From contig JAKPAR010000196.1 in the NCBI GenBank assembly GCA_029779375.1, positions 1 to 21,216 on the forward strand: a DNA stretch of 21,216 nt. Reading direction: 5' to 3'. Below the pieces are notes generated by a model. The model had not been told where the DNA came from. It ran no database searches and saw nothing but the letters and a program-made list of their open reading frames with translations. Origin of the DNA: Bacillota bacterium. Lineage in GTDB: Bacteria > Bacillota > Clostridia > Tissierellales > Sporanaerobacteraceae. A program made the position numbers and the translations under genes. This document shows, one piece after another, positions 8,411-15,083 of this stretch (within the stretch, counting starts at the first letter, position 1; every line of letters starts with the position of its first letter).

Positions 8411-9319
8411 TTATTTAGAAATTGCTTGTTCAATGGCTTTACTTAAATAGCCATTGTTTTCTTTTAGAATATCTTTACCTTTTTCAAGGTTGAGACCAGT
8501 TTTAATCAAAAGAATTGCCAATTTCACATCATAGTCAGTTTCTTCTAAAACCTGTGATGCTTTTTCTTTTGATACTCCTGTTGCTTGACATACTATTTTT
8601 TTAGTTCTTTCAACTAACTTTTGATTTTGAGCTTTCAAATCTACCATAAGATTTTCATATACTTTTCCTAATTTCACCATAGTTCCTGTAGATAACATAT
8701 TTAAAACCATCTTCTGAGCAGTTCCAGCCTTAAGCCTTGTAGATCCAGATATTACTTCAGGACCAACTATAGGATTTATAGATAATTTAGCTGTATTTGA
8801 TAAAATAGAATTTGGGTTGCAAGTTACTGCAATAGTGAAACTTCCTAACTCATTTGCATACTCTAATGCTCCAATTGTATAAGGTGTCCTTCCACTAGCA
8901 GCAAGTCCAACCAATACATCTTTAGAAGAAAAGTTGATTTCTTTCAAATCCCTAATGGCATAATCTTTATTGTCTTCCGCCCCTTCTACCGCTTCAAATA
9001 TTGCTTTATTCCCTCCAGCAATTAATCCTTGTACCAAGGTAGGTTCTACCCCAAAAGTTGGAGGACATTCCGAAGCATCCAAAATCCCAATCCTACCACT
9101 AGTACCTGCACCTATATAGATAAGTCTTCCACCATCACTTAACTTTTCTGCAATAATATCAATAGCTTTTGCTATATTGGGAATTTCCTTTTCTACAGCA
9201 TAAGCAATCTTTTTATCTTCATCATTAATCATCTTAACCATTTCAACTGTAGATACTCTATCAATGTTGCTAGTATTTTTATTTATTCCCTCTGTTACTA
9301 ACTCTTCTAAATTTATCAT
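8411..9319 (-). CDS. murQ: N-acetylmuramic acid 6-phosphate etherase MurQ
   Basis: A 302-residue SIS-fold etherase that cleaves the D-lactyl ether of MurNAc-6P, giving GlcNAc-6P and D-lactate in the cytoplasm. Diagnostic stretches are [20 protein letters not shown] followed by [10 protein letters not shown], then [19 protein letters not shown] and [18 protein letters not shown]. The C-terminal helical tail ([20 protein letters not shown]) is also as in the family. A GTG at 9328 is in frame, but the ATG at 9319 is preferred: AAGGTGAT lies 6 nt upstream, and the protein then starts [10 protein letters not shown], as homologues do. It is the first gene of the operon, behind a strong promoter at 9360-9388 with two candidate operators. 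Confidence 0.95.
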   Translation of the reverse strand: MINLEELVTEGINKNTSNIDRVSTVEMVKMINDEDKKIAYAVEKEIPNIAKAIDIIAEKLSDGGRLIYIGAGTSGRIGILDASECPPTFGVEPTLVQGLIAGGNKAIFEAVEGAEDNKDYAIRDLKEINFSSKDVLVGLAASGRTPYTIGALEYANELGSFTIAVTCNPNSILSNTAKLSINPIVGPEVISGSTRLKAGTAQKMVLNMLSTGTMVKLGKVYENLMVDLKAQNQKLVERTKKIVCQATGVSKEKASQVLEETDYDVKLAILLIKTGLNLEKGKDILKENNGYLSKAIEQAISK

Positions 9320-9359
9320 CTTGATCACCTTTCTTCTATATACCTTTTGGATTACTTTT

Positions 9360-9388
9360 ATTATATCATCTCTGAAATTTTATTTCAA
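9360..9388 (-). promoter_or_regulatory. Sigma-A promoter of the murQ operon
   Basis: On the minus strand, TTGAAA (9388-9383), a 17-bp spacer and TATAAT (9365-9360) lie about 40 nt upstream of murQ. This is a near-consensus vegetative promoter. The -35 box lies inside the proximal palindromic operator. Confidence 0.8.
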
Positions 9389-9419
9389 CGCATTATTTAA
9401 AATTCGAAACTTTATTTCA
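9373..9419. promoter_or_regulatory. Twin palindromic operators at the murQ promoter, probable RpiR/MurR sites
   Basis: On the minus strand there are two 15-bp sites. TGAAATAAAATTTCA (9387-9373) has perfect 6-bp arms around AAA. TGAAATAAAGTTTCG (9419-9405) is a degenerate copy. Their centres are 32 bp apart, about three helical turns, so a dimer on each could face the same side. The first overlaps the -35 box, as expected for a repressor. Assignment to the RpiR protein of the operon is inference. Confidence 0.6.
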
Positions 9420-9430
9420 TTCATATGCAA

Positions 9431-9455
9431 AACATAACCCACTTTGACAAGTGGG
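9431..9455 (-). terminator. Terminator after the upstream PTS IIA gene
   Basis: On the minus strand, CCCACTT-GTCA-AAGTGGG (9455-9438), a 7-bp stem with 4-nt loop, is followed by TTATGTTTTG. It starts 9 nt after the IIA stop and lies upstream of the murQ promoter, so it separates the upstream IIA gene from the murQ unit. The U-tract is interrupted, so some readthrough is plausible. Confidence 0.65.
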
Positions 9456-9463
9456 CATTTGTA

Positions 9464-9952
9464 TTAATCGTTTTTCATTTTGACTTTCATCAATAAATCT
9501 TTATCTTTTTCTACTTCTCCATCCATTTTTTCTATAGACTCTACATTTCTCCTATTGGTTATAACTACTGGAGTCAAAATGGACTTATTTTTTGATTTCA
9601 ATAAGCTTAAATCAGCTTCTAACAATAAATCTCCAGCTTTTACTTTGTCATTGAGCTCTACATATCTTTTGAATCCTTCACCTTTTAACTTTAAAGTATC
9701 TATCCCAATATGTATAAGCAATTCCAAGCCACTTTCTGAACTGACAACTAAACAATGGTTAGCATTATAAACACTTGTTATCTCTCCATCAAAAGGTGCA
9801 ACAATTTTCCCATCTGTAAGTTCTATTGCCAATCCATCACCAGCTATTTTCTTTGAAAAAGTCTCATCTGGAACTTCTTCAATTGGCACAACTTTACCTG
9901 TGGCTGGAGACAATATTTCTATGTTCTTGTCCCTTTTAAAAAATCTTATCAT
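9464..9952 (-). CDS. PTS glucose-family EIIA protein (copy 2, upstream of murQ)
   Basis: A 162-residue IIA-Glc protein. The active His is H81 (HIGIDTLKLKGEGF) and the second His H66 (NANHCLVV). It aligns without gaps to copy 1 (4565-5044) nearly end to end, including EVPDE/ETFSKK, LLIHIG and TPVVITN, so the two look like a duplication or close paralogues. Its ribosome binding site has the same unusual AAAGGGTGG form as copy 1. It lies just upstream of the murQ promoter with its own terminator, so it seems to be transcribed separately. It may be a general donor for several IIA-less permeases while copy 1 is operon-specific; this is inference. In Firmicutes IIA-Glc homologues mainly serve transport, without the E. 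coli type of adenylate cyclase control. Confidence 0.92.
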   Translation of the reverse strand: MIRFFKRDKNIEILSPATGKVVPIEEVPDETFSKKIAGDGLAIELTDGKIVAPFDGEITSVYNANHCLVVSSESGLELLIHIGIDTLKLKGEGFKRYVELNDKVKAGDLLLEADLSLLKSKNKSILTPVVITNRRNVESIEKMDGEVEKDKDLLMKVKMKND

Positions 9953-10039
9953 GATACCACCCTTTCAAAAATATTCAATTATTTATACCCAATAATATCA
10001 CAATAATCACTGTTTGTTTATTATTTTTTATTTAACCAT

Positions 10040-10978
10040 TTACATGCTCATTATCCAATTCTCCAGATCCATATCGAATTCTGAAGGTTTCCCCTCAAAT
10101 TTACATATTTCTATATACTTTTTTATAGGCGTTTTATAATCAAAGTCAACAGTCCATTTGTTAAGAATAGAAATGCCTTCCCTTTCATAAATAGTTTTTG
10201 AAATTATATAACCTAATACATATACATTGATTTTATATATCAAATTGTAATCTGGATTTTCATTTTTTATTGACAACAAAGCCCTATTTAAAATATTGAA
10301 ATGCTCTTTGTAAAATAATATCTCTCTATGAGTCAATGTGCCTACAGGATCATCTCTGACAAAATCAGTTCCATGCTCAACTAAAGAAGCTATTCCTTCT
10401 TCCAAAAGTCTTCCCAAAGTATCATATAGTGCTTTCTTGGGATAAAAACTCATCTTTAATATTAATGTAACTTTTTTCCCTATAGGAACTTGTCTAGCAT
10501 GATAGAACTCATGAGCAAGTATTTTCTCAAATTCATCTATATTTCCTATGTATTTTATGAAATTTATATATACATTTTTAGTAAATATAGCAAAACCACC
10601 ATCTACGCCACCAGCATACAATACTATATTGGGATCTACTTTTATAGATTCCGGAATATATTTGTATATCTGTTTAAGTACATTTTCAAAGATAATATCC
10701 TCATTTTTTTTAATGAACTGGAGATTTTTTTTAACTTCTTCTATATTGTCTTTTAAAATATAAAATTCATATGGATCTTTATAATTTTCATCTTCAACAA
10801 CTTTTCTCAATTCTTCTTCTATTGTCAGACTATTAGTTTTTCTTCTCAACTCTTTTTCGTGTTTTAAAAACAACTTTCCTTCTTTAGAAGAAAGATATTT
10901 TTTTAACTTTTTATCGTCAAATTTGTCATCTTCTAAAATATTTAAAATATATTCGACCCCATCAACAAATATTTCCAC
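10040..10978 (-). CDS. Putative zinc metallopeptidase (HExxH, DUF2268/DUF5700-like)
   Basis: A soluble protein of about 312 residues. The N-terminal half is charged and helical. The core holds an HExxH motif, HEFYH, in ILAHEFYHARQVP, followed about 33 residues later by LLEEGIASLVEHG, where a Glu can be the third zinc ligand (gluzincin-like). Just before is YAGGVDGGFAIFTKNVYIN, a Gly-rich edge-strand region like that of DUF2268/DUF5700 peptidase-like proteins. No signal peptide is visible, so it is probably cytoplasmic. An in-frame ATG at 10993 overlaps the AGGAGG box itself, so the GTG at 10978 (6 nt after AGGAGG) is the likelier start. It follows the patatin gene in the same direction and may share its transcript. 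Substrate unknown; a dead or non-proteolytic relative cannot be excluded. Confidence 0.65.
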   Translation of the reverse strand: MEIFVDGVEYILNILEDDKFDDKKLKKYLSSKEGKLFLKHEKELRRKTNSLTIEEELRKVVEDENYKDPYEFYILKDNIEEVKKNLQFIKKNEDIIFENVLKQIYKYIPESIKVDPNIVLYAGGVDGGFAIFTKNVYINFIKYIGNIDEFEKILAHEFYHARQVPIGKKVTLILKMSFYPKKALYDTLGRLLEEGIASLVEHGTDFVRDDPVGTLTHREILFYKEHFNILNRALLSIKNENPDYNLIYKINVYVLGYIISKTIYEREGISILNKWTVDFDYKTPIKKYIEICKFEGKPSEFDMDLENWIMSM

Positions 10979-11047
10979 ATTATTCCTCCTCATTCTCCCT
11001 TGTATTCTATCTAATTATACTATTAATAAAAGAGAGGTATGCAGAAG

Positions 11048-11914
11048 TTAGATATTTTCTAACCATTTTTTCAAATCATCTATTTTTGCCATTGTTTCAT
11101 TATATCCTTGCATATATAAAGCATCTAGTTTAGAAATATCTCTTTCTAGTCTATCTACATCAAATTTTTTTACAGGTCTAAGCACGAAAGCTTTACCTTT
11201 TTTTTCAAGTTCTTGAATTTTATTTAATGCAGAATTGTATCTAATATGTCTAGTTTTAATTGCTTCAACTACTTTAGGATACTTTCTGGAAAGTCTTTTT
11301 ATTGCAAAATTTATTCTCTGAGGTTCTTTTCTATATCCCTTGTTTCTTGTAAGTACAACTACATTATACTGATTCCCATCTTCAATAGATTTATTTATAG
11401 GAATAGAATCTGAAATACCACCATCATAATAAAATTCTCCATTTATTTCTACAGGAGGTGAAATGATAGGTAAACTACTAGAAGCTCTTAAAACCACTTC
11501 CATGTATTCCACTGGGTCAAAATCATTTTTTTCAAAATATACAGCTTTCCCAGTTTTACAACTAGTAGCACATGCCTTAAATATAGTCTCGGATTTCTTA
11601 AAAGTTTCATAATCAAAAGGTACTACTTTATTTGGAAGACTGTCATATAGATAGTTCATATTGAAATAACTTCTATCTTTAAGCCAATGCCTAAATCCGG
11701 AAAATTCCTTATCTTTGACATGTTCAACAAATACTTTTCTATTCCTTTCCCTTTGCTCCGCCACAAAATTAGCTCCATTGCTTGCTCCTGCTGATACACC
11801 TATTACATAAGGAAATTTTATATTTGAATCCATAAAAGCATCCAATACTCCCGATGTATAAGCCCCTCTCATTCCTCCACCTTCAAGAACTAGTCCTACA
11901 TTTTTATCTGCCAT
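11048..11914 (-). CDS. Patatin-like phospholipase family protein
   Basis: A 288-residue patatin-fold hydrolase of the bacterial YjjU/RssA type. The oxyanion loop is E11-GGGMRG near residue 16, the nucleophile elbow is GVSAG with S41, and the second dyad residue is D164 in YYDGGISDSIP. These form the Ser-Asp dyad of a lipid acyl hydrolase. The basic C-terminal region (about 195-288) has many K and R and resembles the extra domain of the YjjU group. It has no signal peptide, so it acts inside, probably at the membrane face. AAGGTGATAG precedes the ATG. A promoter fits at 11961-11988. The downstream zinc-peptidase gene starts within 70 nt in the same direction, although a TATAAT-like box (11019-11014) between them could give it a separate start. 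The lipid substrate is unknown. Confidence 0.92.
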   Translation of the reverse strand: MADKNVGLVLEGGGMRGAYTSGVLDAFMDSNIKFPYVIGVSAGASNGANFVAEQRERNRKVFVEHVKDKEFSGFRHWLKDRSYFNMNYLYDSLPNKVVPFDYETFKKSETIFKACATSCKTGKAVYFEKNDFDPVEYMEVVLRASSSLPIISPPVEINGEFYYDGGISDSIPINKSIEDGNQYNVVVLTRNKGYRKEPQRINFAIKRLSRKYPKVVEAIKTRHIRYNSALNKIQELEKKGKAFVLRPVKKFDVDRLERDISKLDALYMQGYNETMAKIDDLKKWLENI

Positions 11915-11960
11915 TCTATCACCTTCTTTATTTTCCTATTTTATATATTGTTATAGTTTA

Positions 11961-11988
11961 ATTATATATGATTCCAGAATTTTCACAA
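11961..11988 (-). promoter_or_regulatory. Promoter of the patatin gene
   Basis: On the minus strand, TTGTGA (11988-11983), a 16-bp spacer and TATAAT (11966-11961) lie about 45 nt before the start codon. Confidence 0.6.
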
Positions 11989-12084
11989 ACCCTTAATTGA
12001 AAATATTTCTATTGTTCAATATTTGGACTTTTACCCGCAAATATTGTTTTTTCACCTTTAAAAGTTAAAATTCATATTATAAAT

Positions 12085-12288
12085 GTGAAAGGAGACTTTC
12101 CTGTTATATTTTCAAATAATGGATATGCTAGAATGAGCTTTTTTACGGATAAATTTAAGCCTAAGGATATTATAGGAAAATCAGTAATAATACATCAAAA
12201 CCCTGATGATTATAGAACACAGCCTACTGGAAATGCTGGGAAGAGGATGGCTTGTGGAGTGATCAAATTTACTTCCTATCAAATATAG
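12085..12288 (+). pseudogene. C-terminal relic of a Cu/Zn superoxide dismutase-like gene
   Basis: The 67 codons encode the C-terminal third of a SodC-family protein. GDFPVIFSNNGYARMSFFTDKF is followed by GKSVIIHQNPDDYRTQPTGN and then AGKRMACGVIK, which carries the family signature GNAGxRxACGVI, the late metal-site His (H37 here) and the active-site Arg (R54). Clostridial members are about 150-170 residues. The part with the other metal-binding His residues is absent, and the open frame upstream to 12001 shows no SodC similarity. The break falls inside the family HAGD segment: only GD remains, preceded by VK. Downstream the frame runs past the usual end (ACGVIK) into FTSYQI, overlapping the 3' end of the DUF362 gene, so the native stop is lost too. 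GTG at 12085 is only a formal start. It cannot fold into an active dismutase. Best read as a truncated remnant left by deletion on both sides. Confidence 0.75.
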
Positions 12289-13420
12289 TTTCATGTATTA
12301 CATGCTTCTTTATGTCTATTGCTTTTTTAGGGCATAGTTCATGACAACAAAAGCATCTGATGCAGCGTTTCAAATCCACTTCTGGTTTCCCTTTTGACAT
12401 ATCAATAGCCTTTGGTGGACAATTCTGGGCACATATACCGCAAGAAACACATATATTGTGGTTGAATACAGGACGCGGTCTAAAATTATTTAAAATCCAA
12501 TTTTCCATAAATTTAGGGACTCTTCCCCCAACAAAATTTACATTAGCTGAAACTGGTAGTTTAAACTGTTTTATATCTATATCTTGTGGCTTTAAGCCTA
12601 CAAATTCTATATCATTTATATCAACACTAAAAATATTCCTCTCTTTAACTACTCTAAGAATAGGTATAGACAATGGATCTATACCTATTATCTTTGATGC
12701 TACAGTATCTAATGCATAAGGATTTTCTGAAGCAAATATAAGACCTACAAATCTTTTATCCCCAGAAGAAGGCCCATCTCCTTCCATTCCTTCTATACCA
12801 TCTATAATTGACAAATCTGGTCTCACATACTCACAAATATCAACTATTGCATTGGCAAAATTCTCTATATTGTTCATTTTGAAATGATATTCTGCTTTTG
12901 TCACTCCTGGTATTGTACCATAGAGATTTTTTATTGCTCCTGTATAAGTCATCATAGCATGAGTTTTAAGTTTAGCAGCAGAAACAACAAAATCAACTTC
13001 ATCAAAAGCTTTGACGATTTTCATGTTTTTAAGCATTTTTGCCTCATCATTTTTCACTTCTACAAAAGATGTATCAAAATTGAGTTCACAACCCGTTCTT
13101 TTTTGAACATCAAACATTCCAGTAGACTTATATACGGCCATTAAAGATTTTTCATTAAAAGGTCCTCCAGGACTGTCACCGACAATTACTTTACAACCTA
13201 GTTGTTGAAAATATCTGACTATAGATTCAACAACAGTCGGATGAGTAGTTACTGCATCATCAGGTGAATTTTTCTTAAGTAGATTCGCCTTAACTAACAC
13301 CTTACTGCCTGTCCTCACTTTGGGCTTTATATTTTCCATACTATCTAAACATTCAAATATCTTTTTCTCTACCAATTCATAATCATAGCTTTCACAACTT
13401 AAAATACATACCTTTTCCAA
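12269..13420 (-). CDS. DUF362 protein with C-terminal 2x[4Fe-4S] ferredoxin domain
   Basis: A 383-residue protein. Residues about 35-290 are a DUF362 domain (VLVKANLLKKNSPDDAVTTH, VIVGDSPGGPF, AAKLKTHAMMTYTGAIKNLYG). Residues 320-366 hold two ferredoxin cysteine clusters: C324-x2-C327-x2-C330-x3-CP and C353-x2-C356-x2-C359-x3-CP, with an extra Cys at 358. These are predicted to bind two [4Fe-4S] clusters. DUF362 proteins are common in anaerobes and their reaction is unknown; a role in electron transfer or cofactor/cluster handling is inference. The start codon is TTG at 13420-13418, preceded by AGGGGGAG at good distance; there is no better ATG. It lies 37 nt after DUF6512, possibly in one transcript. 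Its stop overlaps the SodC-like relic on the other strand by 20 nt. Confidence 0.88.
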   Translation of the reverse strand: MEKVCILSCESYDYELVEKKIFECLDSMENIKPKVRTGSKVLVKANLLKKNSPDDAVTTHPTVVESIVRYFQQLGCKVIVGDSPGGPFNEKSLMAVYKSTGMFDVQKRTGCELNFDTSFVEVKNDEAKMLKNMKIVKAFDEVDFVVSAAKLKTHAMMTYTGAIKNLYGTIPGVTKAEYHFKMNNIENFANAIVDICEYVRPDLSIIDGIEGMEGDGPSSGDKRFVGLIFASENPYALDTVASKIIGIDPLSIPILRVVKERNIFSVDINDIEFVGLKPQDIDIKQFKLPVSANVNFVGGRVPKFMENWILNNFRPRPVFNHNICVSCGICAQNCPPKAIDMSKGKPEVDLKRCIRCFCCHELCPKKAIDIKKHVIHETIFDRK

Positions 13421-13457
13421 AAAAACTCCCCCTAGCCTGAAATATTAGTTATAGTTC

Positions 13458-14006
13458 TTACTTTAGTTTATATATACCATACGTCTTTGTAATAGGATCC
13501 ATAAATATTGGCAATTTAGGTGGATAAAAAGTGAAAACTATAAATGCAAAACCTAAAACAATAAAAATAATCAATCCAATTGTTTCACTGGTTCTAGAAA
13601 ACTTTTTCTTAATCATGCTACTACTTATCCATTGGCAAAAAATAGCTCCTAGTACATAAGAAGAAATATCTACCCACAAAATACTTCTTTTAATTATAGC
13701 AGTATAGCTATAAAAAACCCCTATAATTGTAGCTTCTAAAACGACAATTCCCAGTGCCTTTCCTAATAAAAAACTATTCACATATCTATTGATAGCTGGA
13801 TATTCAATTAACGAAAAAAATATCAGCGACCAATATCCTAATTTTAAATGTTCCCAAACACTTTCATTTATCGAACTTATGACTCCTACAAAAGTTAAAT
13901 TGTTTGACCATTCGTATGTAAAATGTAACAATGAACCTACAATTATCATCCAAAATACACCCACAATTTCCCATTTGTTTATTTTCTTATCTCCATAATA
14001 GTACAT
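13458..14006 (-). CDS. DUF6512-like integral membrane protein
   Basis: A 182-residue polytopic membrane protein with about five or six hydrophobic helices (near residues 12-30, 55-75, 85-105, 110-130, 148-168). The segment HFTYEWSNNLTFVGVISSIN followed by ESVWEHLKLGYW matches the DUF6512 pattern, in which conserved H, E, N-E-S and W-E-H residues lie close to the membrane. The function of the family is not known. The frame is open upstream to 14051, but the ATG at 14006 has AAGGAG in front and gives the protein start MYYYGDKKINKWE. It precedes the DUF362 gene in the same direction. Family assignment is from memory of the motif, so moderate. Confidence 0.7.
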   Translation of the reverse strand: MYYYGDKKINKWEIVGVFWMIIVGSLLHFTYEWSNNLTFVGVISSINESVWEHLKLGYWSLIFFSLIEYPAINRYVNSFLLGKALGIVVLEATIIGVFYSYTAIIKRSILWVDISSYVLGAIFCQWISSSMIKKKFSRTSETIGLIIFIVLGFAFIVFTFYPPKLPIFMDPITKTYGIYKLK

Positions 14007-14087
14007 CTTTTTTTCTCCTTTTTTAATTTTACATATTATATAATTCCACATATTTATATAAAAATCCTTTCAATATTTAAATTTATT

Positions 14088-14118
14088 TAGTAAAAAACAA
14101 AAGGGCCTAGGCCCTTTT
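14088..14118 (-). terminator. Rho-independent terminator after the isochorismatase-family gene
   Basis: On the minus strand, AAAAGGGCC-TA-GGCCCTTTT (14118-14099) is followed by GTTTTTTAC. It begins within the stop codon of the gene and ends transcription before DUF6512. Confidence 0.9.
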
Positions 14119-14665
14119 ACTTTATCAATTTTGACAATATCTTAAATTCCGGTGTACCTGCTTTTTTCAACAAATCAAAAATAACTGTTTCTGTATTGGT
14201 TATTACAGCTCCCATATCTGTCATTAAAGATAAACCATTTAGATAATTCTCCTTTTCTCTTGAACAGACTCCATCTCCCACTATAAATACATCATATCCA
14301 TCAGAAAGCAAATCCCTTGCTGTCTGGAAAACACATATATGAGTCTCCATCCCTGATATTATAACTTTCTTTCTACCAGTAGATTGAATATACTTCTTTA
14401 CATCTTCTGTATATGCTGAAAACTCAACTTTCTAAAATCTCTCCCCATTTTTAAGGACTTCTTCAAATTCAGGAAAGGTGTTTCCTAAGCCCTTTGGATA
14501 TTGTTCTGTATATATAATAGGCATATTTAGTTCTTCTGCTGCCGAAATCAATATCTTTGTCTTTTCTATCACTTTTTCCGCATATTTCATTGGCTTAACT
14601 AATCTATCCTGAATATCAATAATAAGTAAAACTGTGTCTTCTCTGTCAAGAATGTATTTATTCAT
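14117..14665 (-). pseudogene. Isochorismatase-family cysteine hydrolase, interrupted by one in-frame TAG
   Basis: Read through, the frame encodes 182 residues, the normal length of small isochorismatase-like hydrolases. The first 77 codons include LLIIDIQDRL with catalytic D17. Codon 78 is TAG (14434-14432). The same frame then continues with KVEFSAYTEDVKKYIQSTGR and SGMETHICVFQTARDLLSDG, giving catalytic K79 and C111. In relatives the TAG position is usually Glu or Asp before K-x-x-F, so a GAG-to-TAG change is the simplest origin. There is no frameshift or deletion, and everything else looks intact, including a GGAGAG ribosome binding site, a promoter and the terminator. This suggests very recent inactivation, a sequencing error, or readthrough. 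TAG is used as a normal stop elsewhere here (for example the ABC ATPase gene). The substrate of this branch is unknown. Confidence 0.85.
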
Positions 14666-14700
14666 TTATATATCTCTCCTTTTATCTTTCTTTTGTAATC

Positions 14701-14743
14701 ATTATAATATATTTATACTAAATTTGAAAATATCTCGTTTCAA
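14701..14743. promoter_or_regulatory. Divergent promoter region with TTGAAA-N8-TTTCAA inverted repeat
   Basis: For the isochorismatase gene (minus), TATAAT at 14706-14701 has TTCAAA 16 bp upstream; an overlapping TTGAAA (14743-14738) to TAGTAT pair with 17-bp spacing also fits. An inverted repeat TTGAAA-ATATCTCG-TTTCAA (14724-14743) lies here and may be an operator. For the plus strand, a perfect TATAAT at 14761-14766 lacks a good -35. Confidence 0.4.
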
Positions 14744-14797
14744 TAATTCTATATTTCTAGTATAATATATCTATATTAAATTCAATTGACGATAGAG

Positions 14798-14822
14798 AAG
14801 CTCCTACTAAGGGGCTTTGTTC
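14798..14822 (+). terminator. Leader hairpin / possible attenuator before the GIY-YIG gene
   Basis: AAGCTCC (14798-14804), loop TACTAA, GGGGCTT (14811-14817), with one U-G pair, followed by TGTTCT. No plus-strand gene lies upstream, so this is not an end-of-gene terminator. It would sit about 25 nt into a transcript from the TATAAT at 14761. The U-tract is weak. Confidence 0.35.
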
Positions 14823-14837
14823 TAATTGGTGATAAAA

Positions 14838-15083
14838 ATGTGCTATGTATATATATTAAAGTGTTCTGACAATACCTTATATACAGGTTGGACAGTTGAT
14901 CTTCATAAGAGATTAAAAACTCATTCCAGTGGAAAAGGTGCAAAATATACAAGAGGTAGACTTCCTGTAAAACTTGTATATTTTGAAAAATATGAAGATA
15001 AGATATCTGCCCAAAAAAGAGAATATGAAATAAAACAAATGACAAGAAAAGAAAAGCTTGAATTAATAGGGCTTTTCCCTTAA
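14838..15083 (+). CDS. GIY-YIG nuclease-superfamily protein (YazA / UPF0213 type)
   Basis: An 81-residue single-domain GIY-YIG protein. YVYILKC...LYTGWT provides the two strands that name the fold (YVY and YTGW in place of GIY and YIG). R in DLHKRLKTHSSGKGAKYTRG and E in KREYEIKQMTRKEKLELI are the conserved Arg and metal-binding Glu positions. Size and motifs match YazA/YhbQ. The family role is poorly known; DNA binding or cleavage is inferred. TTG (14826) and GTG (14829) are in frame upstream, but GGTGAT lies just before the ATG at 14838, so that ATG is chosen. The gene is the only intact plus-strand gene in the right half. Its last 21 nt overlap the end of the convergent MATE gene, with no terminator between them. 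Confidence 0.9.
   Translation: MCYVYILKCSDNTLYTGWTVDLHKRLKTHSSGKGAKYTRGRLPVKLVYFEKYEDKISAQKREYEIKQMTRKEKLELIGLFP

Noticed and set aside
12360..12719. 119-codon plus-strand reading frame antisense to the DUF362 gene
   Set aside because: It mirrors the DUF362 coding frame, lacks a ribosome binding site, and its translation has no recognisable motif. The minus-strand gene has clear ferredoxin motifs.
4532..14118. Shared CCTAGG centres in two terminators (4552-4557 and 14106-14111) as a repeat family
   Set aside because: The flanking stems differ, so the match is probably a chance result of short palindromic loops.
14432..14434. Pyrrolysine insertion at the TAG of the isochorismatase-family gene
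   Set aside because: No pylT, pylS or pylBCD genes are in the window, TAG serves as an ordinary stop for the neighbouring ABC ATPase gene, and relatives carry an acidic residue there. A nonsense mutation is simpler.
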